Part shown: one piece after another, positions 1 through 12,020 of the stretch | Position numbering within the stretch: the stretch's first letter is position 1 | How the letters are laid out: each line of letters opens with the position of its first letter | Origin: Saccoglossus kowalevskii | Taxonomy: Eukaryota > Hemichordata > Enteropneusta > Harrimaniidae | Assembly (NCBI RefSeq): GCF_000003605.2 | Contig: NW_003113082.1 | Coordinates: forward strand, 1 to 46,028 | Direction of reading: 5' to 3' | Length of the DNA: 46,028 bases | Program-made: the position numbers and the translations under genes | The notes under the pieces: model-generated | What the model saw: only the letters and a program-made list of their open reading frames with translations | Told to the model about the DNA's origin: nothing | The model's database searches: none

Positions 1-37
1 CCCAGTCACATGGGTTATGAGGCACACAAAGGTAACA

Positions 38-72
38 CCCAGTCACATGGGTTATGAGCACACAAGGTAACA
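38..72 (+). repeat. Reference monomer (35 bp)
   Basis: A clean copy of the commonest monomer, starting at CCCAGTCACATGGG and ending at AAGGTAACA. Useful sub-elements are GTCACATG at 42-49, GGGTTA at 49-54, and AAGGTAACA at 64-72. The unit just before it (1-37) is 37 bp because of one extra G and one extra A in short homopolymers. The monomer may itself derive from two half-units: AGTCACATGG and AGCACACAAGG align with small gaps, and the common 18-bp truncated units remove about half a monomer. Confidence 0.97.
42..49. promoter_or_regulatory. E-box GTCACATG, repeated in most monomers (example site)
   Basis: CACATG fits the E-box pattern CANNTG. With its 5' flank it reads GTCACATG, the type of site preferred by bHLH-leucine-zipper factors (the MITF/TFE and USF group in animals), and it also fits the budding-yeast CDEI consensus RTCACRTG. 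It recurs every 35 bp in most units. Variant units with CGCATTGG, CACACGGG, CAAATGGG, CACGTAGG or CACATAGG lose or alter it. The match is seen directly; any binding is inference. Confidence 0.35.
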
Positions 73-76
73 CCCA
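48..76. other. Potential stem-loop in each monomer (example)
   Basis: TGGGTTA at 48-54 is complementary to TAACACCCA at 68-76 except for one bulged A, with a 13-base loop between. The same TGGG can instead pair with the upstream CCCA at 38-41 across a 6-base loop. Because the array is periodic, each monomer offers both pairings. No function is shown. Confidence 0.35.
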
Positions 77-1045
77 GTCACATGGGTTATGAGCATGCTT
101 GGTAAGACCCTGTCACATGGGTTATGAGCATACTAGGTAACACCCTGTCACATGGGTTATGAGCACACAAGGTAACACCCAGTCACATGGGTTATGAGCA
201 TACTAGGTAATACCCAGTCACATGGGTTATGAGCATACTTTGTAAGACCCTGTCACATGGGTTATGAGCATACTAGGTAACACCCAGTCACATGGGTTAT
301 GAGCACACAAGGTAACACCCAGTCACATGGGTTATGAGCACACAAAGTAACACCCAGTCACATGGGTTATGAGCACTCAAGGTAACACCCAGTCCATGGG
401 TTATGAGCACACAAGGTAACACCCTGTCACATGGGTTATGATCACACAAGGTAACACCCATTCACATGGGTTATGAGCACACAAGGTAACACCCAATCAC
501 ATGGGTTATGAGCACTCAAGGTAACACCCAGTCACATGGGTTATGAGCGTACTTGGTAAGACCCTGTCACATGGGTTATGAGCACACAAGGTAACACCCA
601 GTCACATGGGTTATGAGCACACAAGTTAACACCCGGTCGAATTGGTTATGAGCACACAAGGTAACACCCAGTCACATGGGTTATGAGCATATTAGGTAAC
701 ACCCAGTCACATGGATTATGAGTATACAAGGTAACACCCAGTCACATGGGTTATGAGTATAGTAGGTAACACCCACTCACATGGGTTATGAGCATACTAG
801 GTAACAGCCAGTCACATGGGTTATGAGCATACAAGGTAACACCCAGTCACATGGGTTATGAGCATATTAGGTAACACCCAGTCACGTAGGTTACGAGCAT
901 ACTAGCTAACACCCAGTCACCTGGATTATGAGCATACTAGGTAACACCCAGTCACATAGGTTATGAGCATACTAGGTAACACCCAGTCACCTGGATTATG
1001 AGCATACTAGGTAACACCCAGTCACATAGGTTATGAGCATACTAG

Positions 1046-1500
1046 GTAACACCCAGTCGCATGGTTTATGAGCATACTAGGTAATACCCAGTCACATGGG
1101 TTATGAGCATAAAAGGTAACACGCAGTCAAATGGGCTATGAGCATACTAAGTAACACCCAGTCACATAGTAACACCCAGTCGCATGGGTTATGAGCATAC
1201 TAGGTAACAACCACTCACATTGGTTATGAGCACACAAGGGAACACGCAGTTGCATGGGTTATGAGCATACTAGGTAACACCCAGTCACATGGGTTATGAG
1301 CATACTAGGTAACACCCAGTCACATGGGTTATGAGCATACTAGGTAACAGCCAGTCACATGGGTTATGAGCATACTGGGTAACACCCAGTCACACGGGTT
1401 ATGAGCATACAAGGTAACACCCAGTCACATGGGTTATGGGCATACAAGGTAACACCCAGTCACATGGGTTATGAGCATACAAGGTAACACCCAGTCACAT
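1046..1500 (+). repeat. Gamma-like segment next to alpha1
   Basis: This contains the CATAAAAGG unit at 1,108, the 18-bp half-unit at 1,157-1,174, a GGGAACACGCAGTTGC unit, an AGCCAGTC unit and the TATGGGCATACAAGG unit, in the order seen in other gamma segments. Bases about 760-1,270 match about 34,883-35,393 at a constant offset of 34,123 bp (CACCTGG unit and CATAAAAGG unit both fit). Confidence 0.7.
1157..1174 (+). repeat. 18-bp truncated half-unit (first example)
   Basis: The unit reads CCCAGTCACATAGTAACA and lacks the 17 bases that normally separate CACAT from AGTAACA. The same truncated unit, or a form ending AGTATTA, recurs many times in beta and gamma segments and in the central domain. 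It shifts the 35-bp register by 18 at each occurrence and is the best landmark for higher-order structure. Confidence 0.9.
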
Positions 1501-1980
1501 GGATTATGAGCACACAAGGTAACACCCAGTCACATGAGTTATGAGCACACAAGGTAACACCCAGTCACATGGGTTATGAGCATACTTGGTAAGACCCTGT
1601 CACATGGGTTATGAGCATACTAGGTAACACCCTGTCACATGGGTTATAAGCACACTAGGTAACACCCAGTCACATGGGTTATGAGCATACTAGGTAATAC
1701 CCAGTCACATGGGTTATAAGCATACTTGGTAAGACCCTGTCACATGGGTTATGAGCATACTAGGTAACACCCAGTCACATGGGTTATGAGCACACAAGGT
1801 AACACCCAGTCACATGGGTTATGAGCACACAAGGTAACACCCAGTCATATGGGTTATGAGCACACAAGGTAACACCCAGTCACATGGGTTATGAGCACAC
1901 AAGGTAACACCCAGTCATATGGGTTATGAGCACACAAGGTAACACCCTGTCACATGGGTTATGAGCACACAAGGTAACAC
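1501..1980 (+). repeat. Segment delta, copy 1
   Basis: Delta starts with a GGATTATGAGCACACAAGG unit followed by a CATGAGTT unit, then CTTGGTAAGACCCTG units, a TTATAAGCAC unit and CAGTCATATGGG units. It matches delta2 at 34,311 (offset 32,810) and delta3 at 41,717 (offset 40,216). In all three copies it follows gamma-type sequence. Confidence 0.75.
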
Positions 1981-3270
1981 CCATTCACATGGGTTATGAG
2001 CACACAAGGTAACACCCAGTCACATGGGTTATGAGCACTCAAGGTAACACCCAGTCACATGGGTTATGAGCATACTTGGTAAGACCCTGTCACATGGGTT
2101 ATGAGCACACAAGGTAACACCCAGTCACATGGGTTATGAGCACACAAGGTAACACCCAGTCACATGGGTTATGAGCACTCAAGGTAACACCCAGTCACAT
2201 GGGTTAAGAGCACACAAGGTAACACCCAGTCGCATTGGTTTTGAGCACACAAGGTAACACCCAGTCACAAGGGTTATGAGCACACAAGGTATCACCCTGT
2301 CACATGGGTTATGAGCACTCAAGGTAACACCCAGTCACATGGGTTATGAGCACACAAGGTAACACCCAGTCGCATTGGTTATGAGCACACAAGGTAACAC
2401 CCAGTCACATGGGTTATGAGCATACTCGGTAACACCCAGTCACATGGGTTATGAGCATACTAGGTAACACCCTGTCACATGGGTTATGAGCATACAAGTT
2501 AACACCCAGTCACATGGATTATGAGCATACTCGGTAACACCCAGTCACATGGATTATGAGCATACTCGGTAACACCCAGTCACATGGGTTATGAGCACAC
2601 AAGGCAACACCCAGTCACATGGGTTATGAGCATAATAGGTAACACCCAGTCACATGGGTTATGAGCACACAAGGTAACACCCAGTCACATGGGTTATGAG
2701 CACACAAGGTAACACCCAGTCACATGGGTTATGAGCACACAAGGTAACACCCATTCGCATTGGTTATGAGCACACAAGGTAACACCCAGTCACATGGGTT
2801 ATGAGCATACTAGGTAAGACCCAGTCACATGGGTTATGAGCATACTAGGTAACACCCTGTCACATGGGTTATGAGCACACAAGGTAACACCCTGTCACAT
2901 GGGTTATGAGCACTCAAGGTAACACCCAGTCACATGGGTTATGAGCACACAAGGTAACACCCAGTCGCATTGGTTATGAGCACACAAGGTAACACCCAGT
3001 CACATGGGTTATAAGCATACTAGGTAATACCCAGTCACATGGGTTATGAGCATACAAGTTAACACCCAGTCACATGGGTTATGAGCATACTCGGTAACAC
3101 CCAGTCACATGGGTTATGAGCATACTCGGTAACACCCAGTCACATGGGTTATGAGCATACTAGGTAACACCCTGTCACATGGGTTATGAGCACTCAAGGT
3201 AACACCCAGTCACATGGGTTATGAGCATACTCGATAACACCCAGTCACATGGGTTATGAGCACACAAGGT
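1981..3270 (+). repeat. Segment epsilon, copy 1 (type b)
   Basis: Landmarks are CCATTCACATGG, TATCACCCTGTC, CATACTCGG pairs, CAAGGCAACAC and the CATAATAGG unit (ATAATAGG at 2,632), then a TTATAAGCATACTAGG unit near 3,011. The same order occurs at 37,820-39,150 at a constant offset of 35,879 bp (ATAATAGG at 38,511) and again around 43,100-44,350 (ATAATAGG at 43,723). Confidence 0.78.
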
Positions 3271-4320
3271 AACACCCAGTCACATGGGTTATGAGCACAC
3301 AAGGTAACACCCAGTCACATGGGTTATGAGCACACAAGGTAACACCCAGTCACATGGGTTATGAGCATACTTGGTAAGACCCTGTCACATGGGTTATGAG
3401 CATACTAGGTAACACCCTGTCACATGGGTTATGAGCACACAAGGTAACACCTAGTCACATGGGTTATGAGCATACTAGGTAATACCCAGTCACATGGGTT
3501 ATGAGCATACTTTGTAAGACCCTGTCACATGGGTTATGAGCATACTAGGTAACACCCAGTCACATGGGTTATGAGCACACAAGGTAACACCCAGTCACAT
3601 GGGTTATGAGCACACAAAGTAACACCCAGTCACATGGGTTATGAGCACTCAAGGTAACACCCAGTCCATGGGTTATGAGCACACAAGGTAACACCCTGTC
3701 ACATGGGTTATGATCACACAAGGTAACACCCATTCACATGGGTTATGAGCACACAAGGAAACACCCAATCACATGGGTTATGAGCACTCAAGGTAACACC
3801 CAGTCACATGGGTTATGAGCGTACTTGGTAAGACCCTGTCACATGGGTTATGAGCACACAAGGTAACACCCAGTCACATGGGTTATGAGCACACAAGGTA
3901 ACACCCGGTCGAATTGGTTATGAGCACACAAGGTAACACCCAGTCACATGGGTTATGAGCATATTAGGTAACACCCAGTCACATGGATTATGAGTATACA
4001 AGGTAACACCCAGTCGCATGGGTTATGAGCACACACGGTAACACCCAGTCAAATGGGTTATGAGCACACAAGGTAACACCCAGTCACATGGGTTATGAGT
4101 ATAGTAGGTAACACCCACTCACATGGGTTATGAGCATACTAGGTAACAGCCAGTCACATGGGTTATGAGCATACAAGGTAACACCCAGTCACATGGGTTA
4201 TGAGCATATTAGGTAACACCCAGTCACGTAGGTTACGAGCATACTAGGTAACACCCAGTCACATGGATTATGAGCATACTAGGTAACACCCAGTCACATA
4301 GGTTATGAGCATACTAGGTA
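3271..4320 (+). repeat. Segment alpha, copy 2
   Basis: Same landmarks as alpha1 (AGTCCATGG at 3,663; CCCGGTCGAATTGG at 3,904), with two extra monomers (CGCATGGG/CACACACGG and CAAATGGG units) near 4,010-4,080. It is followed directly by beta1 and matches alpha3 at offset 26,517 and alpha4 at offset 35,879. Confidence 0.8.
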
Positions 4321-5552
4321 ACACCAAGTCACATGGATTATGAGCATACAAGGTAACACTCAGTCGCATGGGTTATGAGCACACACTGTAACACCCAGTC
4401 AAATGGGTTATGAGCACACAAGGTAACACCCAGTCACATGGGTTATGAGTATAGTAGGTAACACCCACTCACATGGGTTATGAGCATACTAGGTAACAGC
4501 CAGTCACATGGGTTATGAGCATACAAGGTAAAACACAGTCACATGGGTTATGAGCACACAAGGTAATACCCAGTCACATGGGTTATGAGCATACTGGGTA
4601 ACACCCACTCATATGGGTTATGAGCATACTAGGTAACACACAATCACATGGGTTATGAGCATACTAGTTAACACCCACTCACATGGGTTATGAGCATGCT
4701 AGATAACACCCAGTCACATGGGTTATGAGCATACTAGGTAACACCCAGTCACATGGATTATGAGTACACAAGGTAACACCCAGTCACATGGGTTATGAGC
4801 ACACAAGGTAACACCCAGTCACATGGGTTATGAGCATACTAGGTAACACCCAGTCACATGGGTTATGAGCTTACCAGGTAACACCCAGTCACATGAGTTA
4901 TGAGCACACAAGGTAACACACAGTCGCATGGGTTATGAGGATATTAGGTAACACTCACTCACATGGGTTATGAGCATACTAGGTAACACACAGTCACAAG
5001 GGTTATGAGCACACAAGGTAATACCAAGTCACATGGGTTATGAGCATACTAGGTAACACCCACTCACATGGGTTATGAGAATACTAGGTAACACCTACCC
5101 GGGACACCCACTCACATGGGTTATGAGTATACTAGGTAACACACAATCACATGGGTTATGAGCATACTAGGTAACACCCAGTCGCATGGGTTATGAGCAT
5201 ACAAGGTAACAACCAGTCACATGGGTTATGAGCATACTAGTTAATACCCAGTCGCATGGGTTATGAGCGTACAAGGTAACAACCAGTCACATGGGTTATG
5301 AGCACACAAGGTAACACACAGTCGCATGCGTTATGAGCATGCTAGGTAACAACCAGTCACATAGGTTAGGAGCACACTAGGTAACACGCAGCCAAATGGG
5401 CTATGAGCATTCTAAGTAACACCCAGTCACATAGTATTACCCAGTCGCATGGGTTATGAGTATACTAGGTAACACCCAGTCACATTGGTTATGAGCACAC
5501 AAGGTAACACCCAGTCACATGGGTTATTAGCACATAAGGTAACACCCACTCA
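4321..5552 (+). repeat. Segment beta, copy 1
   Basis: Beta has a distinctive series of units: CACCAAGTC, CACACTGTAAC, GTATAGTAGG, AAAACACAGTC, CATGCTAGATAAC, GCTTACCAGG, GAGGATATTAGG, CACAAGGG, GAGAATACTAGG, the CCCGGG insertion, GCGTACAAGG, CGCATGCGTT and GCATTCTAAG, closing with an 18-bp AGTATTA half-unit. Five copies exist in the window, identified by the CCCGGG unit. Nearest relatives: beta3 (offset 26,482 after one missing monomer) and beta5 (offset 35,564 after a nine-monomer deletion). Confidence 0.82.
5096..5108 (+). repeat. 13-bp insertion with CCCGGG (first of five copies)
   Basis: The 13 bases TACCCGGGACACC sit between AACACC and CACTCAC and make a 48-bp unit. The CCCGGG hexamer is at 5,098, 28,641, 31,580, 33,257 and 40,662, and I saw it nowhere else in the window. 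The insert resembles a degraded fragment of a TACTGGGTAACACC unit, so it is probably a leftover of a truncated monomer. Confidence 0.88.
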
Positions 5553-6117
5553 CATTGGATATGAGCATACTAGGTAACTCCCAGTCACATGGGTTATGAG
5601 CATACTAGGTAACACCCAGTCACATGGGTTATGATCATACAAGGTAACACACAGTCATATGGGTTATGAGCATACTAAGTAACACCCAGTCACATAGTAA
5701 CACCCAGTCGCATGGTTTATGAGCATACTAGGTAATACCCAGTCACATGGGTTATGAGCATAAAAGGTAACACGCAGTCAAATGGGCTATGAGCATACTA
5801 AGTAACACCCAGTCACATAGTAACACCCAGTCGCATGGGTTATGAGCATACTAGGTAACAACCACTCACATTGGTTTATGAGCACACTAGGAACACGCAG
5901 TTGCATGGGTTATGAGCATACTAGGTAACACCCAGTCACATGGGTTATGAGCATACTAGGTTACAGCCAGTCACATGGGTTATGAGCATACTGGGTAACA
6001 CCCAGTCACACGGGTTATGAGCATACAAGGTAACACCCAGTCACATGGGTTATGGGCATACAAGGTAACACCCAGTCACATGGGTTATGAGCATACAAGG
6101 TAACACCCAGTCACATG
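5553..6117 (+). repeat. Segment gamma, copy 1
   Basis: Starts at the CATTGGATATGAGC unit and runs through GATCATACAAGG, two 18-bp half-units flanking the CATAAAAGG unit (5,759), the GGGAACACGCAGTTGC unit, CATACTGGG/CACACGGG units and the TATGGGCATACAAGG unit. It stays colinear with gamma5 until about 6,117/41,716, where the right copy turns into delta3 and this copy turns into the central domain. Confidence 0.75.
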
Positions 6118-7101
6118 GGTTATGAGCATACTAGGTAACACCCACTCACATGGGTTATGAGCATATTAGGTAACACCCAGTCACGTAGGTTATGAGCATA
6201 CTAGGTAACACCCAGTCACATGGATTATGAGCATACTAGGTAACACCCAGTCACATAGGTTATGAGCATACTAGGTAACACCAAGTCACATGGATTATGA
6301 GCACACAAGGTAACACCCAGTCACATGGGTTATGAGCACACACTGTAACACCCAGTCACATAGTAACACCCAGTCACATGGTTTATGAGCATACTAGGTA
6401 ATACCCAGTCACATGCGTTATTAGCATAAAAGGTAACACGCAGTCAAATGGGCTATGAGCATACTAAGTAACACCCAGTCACATAGTAACACCCAGTCGC
6501 ATGGTTTATGAGCATACTAGGTAACACCCACTCACATTGGTTATGAGCACACAAGGGAACACGCAGTTGCATGGGTTATGAGCATACTAAGTAACACCCA
6601 GTCACATGGGTTATGAGCATACTAGGTAACACCCAGTCACATGGGTTATGAGCATACTAGGTTACAGCCAGTCACATGGGTTATGAGCATACTGGGTAAC
6701 ACCCAGTCACACGGGTTATGAGCATACAAGGTAACACCCAGTCACATGGGTTATGGGCATACAAGGTAACACCCAGTCACATGGGTTATGAGCATACAAG
6801 GTAACACCCAGTCACATGGGTTATGAGCATACTAGGTAACACCCAGTCACACGGGTTATGAGCATACCACGTAACACCCAGTCACATGGGTTATGAGCAT
6901 TCAAGGTAACACCCAGTTGCATGGGTTATGAGCATACTAGGTAACACCCAGTCACATGGGTTATGAGCATACTAGGTAACAACCAGTCACATTAGTTATG
7001 AGCACACAAGGTAACATCCAGTCACATGGGTTATGAGCATACTATGTAACACCCACTCACATGGGTTATGAGCATATTAGGTAACACCCAGTCACATGGA
7101 T

Positions 7102-9873
7102 TATGAGTATACAAGGTAACACCCAGTCGCATGGGTTATGAGCACACACGGTAACACCCAGTCAAATGGGTTATGAGCACACAAGGTAACACCCAGTCAC
7201 ATAGGTTATGAGTATAGTAGGTAACACCCACTCACATAGTATTACCCAGTCGCATGGGTTATGAGTATACTAGGTAACACCCAGTTACATTGGTTATGAG
7301 CACACAAGGTAACACCCAGTCACATGGGTTATTAGCACATAAGGTAACACCCACTCACATAGGTTATGAGCATACTCGGTAACACCCAGTCACATGGATT
7401 ATGAGCATACTAGGTAACACCCAGTCACATGGGTTATGAGCACACAAGGAAACACCCACTCACATTGGATATGAGCATACTAGGTAACACCCAGTCACAT
7501 GGGTTATGAGCATACTAGGTAACACCCAGTCACATGGGTTATGATCATACAAGGTAACACACAGTCATATGGGTTATGAGCATACTAAGTAACACCCAGT
7601 CACATAGTAACACCCAGTCGCATGGTTTATGAGCATACTAGGTAATACCCAGTCACATGGGTTATGAGCATAAAAGGTAACACGCAGTCAAATGGGCTAT
7701 GAGCACACTAAGTAACACCCAGTCACATAGTAACACCCAGTCGCATGGTTTATGAGCATACTAGGTAACACCCACTCACATTGGTTATGAGCACACAAGG
7801 GAACACGCAGTTGCATGGGTTATGAGCATACTAAGTAACACCCAGTCACATGGGTTATGAGCATACTAGGTAACACCCAGTCACATGGGTTATGAGCATA
7901 CTAGGTTACAGCCAGTCACATGGGTTATGAGCATACTGGGTAACACCCAGTCACACGGGTTATGAGCATACAAGGTAACACCCAGTCACATGGGTTATGG
8001 GCATACAAGGTAACACCCAGTCACATGGGTTATGAGCATACAAGGTAACACCCAGTCACATGGGTTATGAGCATACTAGGTAACACCCACTCACATGGGT
8101 TATGAGCATATTAGGTAACACCCAGTCACGTAGGTTATGAGCATACTAGGTTACAGCCAGTCACATGGGTTATGAGCATACTGGGTAACACCCAGTCACA
8201 CGGGTTATGAGCATACAAGGTAACACCCAGTCACATGGATTATGAGCATACCAGGTAACACCCAGTCACATGGGTTATGAGCACACAAGGTAACACCCAC
8301 TCACATGGGTTATGAGCATACTAGGTAACACCCATTAACATTAGTTATGAGCACACAAGGTAACACCCAGTCACACGGGTTATGAGCATACCAGGTAACA
8401 CCCAGTCACATGGGTTATGAGCATATTAGGTAACACCCAGTCACATGGGTTATGAGCATACTAGGTAACAACCAGTCACATTAGTTATGAGTACACAAGG
8501 TAACATCCAGTCACATGGGTTATGAGCACACTAGGTAACACCCAGTTGCATGGGTTATGAGCATACGAGGTAACACCCAGTCGCATTGGTTATGAGCATA
8601 CTAGGTAACACCAACTCACATGGATTATGAACATACTAGGTATGTAACCAGTCACATGGGTTAGGAGCACACTAGGTAACACGGGTTATGAGCATACTAG
8701 GTAACACCCAGTCACATGGGTTATGAGCACACTAGGTAACACCCAGTTGCATGGGTTATGAGCATACGAGGTAACACCCAGTCGCATTGGTTATGAGCAT
8801 ACTAGGTAACACCCACTCACATGGGTTATGAACATACTAGGTATGTAACCAGACACATGGGATAGGAGCACACTAGGTAACACCCAGTCACATGGGTTAT
8901 GAGCATACTAGGTAACAACCAGTCACATGGGTTAGGAGCACACTAGGTAACACGCAGTCACATGGGTTAGGAGCACACAAGATAACAACCAGTCACATGG
9001 GTTAGGAGCACACTAGGTAACACCCAGTTGCATTGGTTATGAGCATACGAGGTAACACCCAGTCGCATTGGTTATGAGCATACGAGGTAACACCCAGTCA
9101 CATGGGTTATGAGCATACTAGGTAACAACCAGTCACATGGGTTGCGAGCACACAAGGTAACACACAGTCACATGGGTTATGAGCATACTTGGTAACACCC
9201 ACTCACATGGGTTATGAGCATACCAGGTAACAACCAGTCACATGGGTTATGAGCATAAAAGGTAACACGCAGTCAAATGGGCTATGAGCATACTAAGTAA
9301 CACCCAGTCACATAGTAACACCCAGTCGCATGGTTTATGAGCATAATAGGTAACACCCACTCACATTGGTTATGAGCACACAAGGGAACACGCAGTTGCA
9401 TGGGTTATGAGCATACTAAGTAACACCCAGTCACATGGGTTATGAGCATACTAGGTAACACCCAGTCACATGGGTTATGAGCATACTAAGTTACAGCCAG
9501 TCACATGGGTTATGAGCATACTGGGTAACACCCAGTCACACGGGTTATGAGCATACAAGGTAACACCCAGTCACATGGGTTATGGGCATACAAGGTAACA
9601 CCCAGTCACATGGGTTATGAGCATACAAGGTAACACCCAGTCACATGGGTTATGAGCATACTAGGTAACACCCAGTCACACGGGTTATGAGCATACCACG
9701 TAACACCCAGTCACATGGGTTATGAGCACTCAAGGTAACACCCAGTTGCATGGGTTATGAGCATACTAGGTAACACCCAGTCACATGGGTTATGAGCATA
9801 CTAGGTAACAACCAGTCACATTAGTTATGAGCACACAAGGTAACATCCAGTCACATGGGTTATGAGCATACTA
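7102..9873 (+). repeat. 2.77-kb block, left copy of a 15,219-bp-offset duplication
   Basis: Matches 22,321-25,093 in order and spacing. Paired landmarks: CATAAAAGG at 7,669/22,888 and 9,254/24,473, and the 25-bp truncated unit at 8,682/23,901, all at offset 15,219. The offset becomes 15,220 after a 1-bp insertion in the right copy near 24,940. The block also holds the rare GGTATGTAACCAGTC and GGGTTAGGAGC units. Confidence 0.85.
8682..8706 (+). repeat. 25-bp truncated monomer
   Basis: Here TAACA is followed directly by CGGGTTATGAG; the ten bases CCCAGTCACA are missing. The same junction occurs at 23,901 and around 22,316, so it arose once and was copied with its surroundings. Confidence 0.88.
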
Positions 9874-9971
9874 GTTACCACACAATCACATGGGTTATGA
9901 GCATACTAGGTAACACCCAGTCACATTCGTTATGAACATACAAAATAACACCCAGTCACATGGGTTATGAG

Positions 9972-12020
9972 CATATTAGTTAACACCCACTCACATGGTT
10001 TATGAGCATACTAGGTAATACTCAGTCGCATGGGTTATGAGCATACAAGGTAACAACCAGTCACATGGGTTATGAGCACACAAGGTAACACACAGTCGCA
10101 TGGTTATGAGCATACTAGGTAACAACCAGTCACATAGGTTAGGAGCACACTAGGTAACACGCAGTCAAATGGGCTATGAGCATACTAAGTAACACCCAGT
10201 CACATAGTATTACCCAGTCGCATGGGTTATGAGTATACTAGGTAACACCCAGTTACATTGGTTATGAGCACACAAGGTAACACCCAGTCACATGGGTTAT
10301 TAGCACATAAGGTAACACCCACTCACATAGGTTATGAGCATACTCGGTAACACCCAGTCACATGGATTATGAGCATACTAGGTAACACCCAGTCACATGG
10401 GTTAGGAGCACACAAGGTAACACCCACTCACATTGGATATGAGCATACTAGGTAACACCCAGTCACATGGGTTATGAGCATACTAGGTAACACCCAGTCA
10501 CATGGGTTATGATCATACAAGGTAACACACAGTCATATGGGTTATGAGCATACTAAGTAACACCCAGTCACATAGTAACACCCAGTCGCATGGTTTATGA
10601 GCATACTAGGTAATACCCAGTCACATGGGTTATGAGCATAAAAGGTAACACGCAGTCAAATGGGCTATGAGCATACTAAGTAATACCCAGTCACATAGTA
10701 ACACCCAGTCGCATGGTTTATGAGCATACTAGGTAACACCCACTCACATTGGTTATGAGCACACAAGGGAACACGCAGTTGCATGGGTTATGAGCATACT
10801 AAGTAACACCCAGTCACATGGGTTATGAGCATACTAGGTAACACCCAGTCACATGGGTTATGAGCATACTAGGTTACAGCCAGTCACATGGGTTATGAGC
10901 ATACTGGGTAACACCCAGTCACACGGGTTATGAGCATACAAGGTAACACCCAGTCACATGGGTTATGGGCATACAAGGTAACACCCAGTCACATGGGTTA
11001 TGAGCATACAAGGTAACACCCAGTCACATGGGTTATGAGCATACTAGGTAACACCCACTCACATGGGTTATGAGCATATTAGGTAACACCCAGTCACGTA
11101 GGTTATGAGCATACTAGGTAACACCCAGTCACATGGATTATGAGCATACTAGGTAACACCCAGTCACATAGGTTATGAGCATACTAGGTAACACCAAGTC
11201 ACATGGATTATGAGCATACTAGGTAACACTCAGTCGCATGGGTTATGAGCACACACTGTAACACCCAGTCACATAGTAACACCCAGTCACATGGTTTATG
11301 AGCATACTAGGTAATACCCAGTCACATGGGTTATTAGCATAAAAGGTAACACGCAGTCAAATGGGCTATGAGCATACTAAGTAACACCCAGTCACATAGT
11401 AACACCCAGTCGCATGGTTTATGAGCATAATAGGTAACACCCACTCACATTGGTTATGAGCACACAAGGGAACACGCAGTTGCATGGGTTATGAGCATAC
11501 TAAGTAACACCCAGTCACATGGGTTATGAGCATACTAGGTAACACCCAGTCACATGGGTTATGAGCATACTAGGTTACAGCCAGTCACATGGGTTATGAG
11601 CATACTGGGTAACACCCAGTCACACGGGTTATGAGCATACAAGGTAACACCCAGTCACATGGGTTATGAGCATACTAGGTAACACCCAGTCACACGGGTT
11701 ATGAGCATACCACGTAACACCCAGTCACATGGGTTATGAGCATTCAAGGTAACACCCAGTTGCATGGGTTATGAGCATACTAGGTAACACCCAGTCACAT
11801 GGGTTATGTGCATACTAGGTAACAACCAGTCACATTAGTTATGAGCACACAAGGTAACATCCAGTCACATGGGTTATGAGCATACTAGGTAACACCCACT
11901 CACATGGGTTATGAGCATATTAGGTAACACCCAGTCACATGGATTATGAGTATACAAGATAACACCCAGTCGCATGGGTTATGAGCACACACGGTAACAC
12001 CCAGTCAAATGGGTTATGAG
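9972..12020 (+). repeat. 2,049-bp higher-order repeat, unit 1
   Basis: From a CATATTAGTTAAC unit at 9,972 to the same unit at 12,021. The internal CATAAAAGG unit repeats at the same offset (10,637 to 12,686). It contains one 701-bp gamma repeat and part of another. Confidence 0.75.
10637..11337 (+). repeat. 701-bp higher-order repeat (CATAAAAGG to CATAAAAGG)
   Basis: The spacing of 701 bp equals nineteen 35-bp monomers plus two 18-bp half-units. The pair here starts with ATGAGCATAAAAGG and ends with ATTAGCATAAAAGG; that G/T difference recurs in the pairs at 18,308/19,009 and 19,885/20,586, so these pairs were copied as a set. Confidence 0.82.

Larger units (their letters stand above)
1..1045 (+). 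repeat. Segment alpha, copy 1
   Basis: This segment is marked by CTTGGTAAGACCCTG units, an AGTCCATGG unit at 391 (2-bp deletion), GATCACACAAGG, GCGTACTTGG, CCCGGTCGAATTGG at 632, and GTATACAAGG and GTATAGTAGG units. It is colinear with alpha2 at an offset of 3,272 bp (391 to 3,663; 632 to 3,904) and with alpha4 at 39,151 bp. Relative to alpha2 it lacks two monomers near 735. Its end carries two CACCTGG units about 70 bp apart, a local dimer duplication shared with 35,043 and 35,113. Confidence 0.75.

Noticed and set aside
5096-5108. Target-site or cloning-linker remnant at CCCGGG
   Set aside because: The same 13 bases occur in five dispersed copies with their beta context and one diverged version, so they evolved with the array rather than being a linker artefact.
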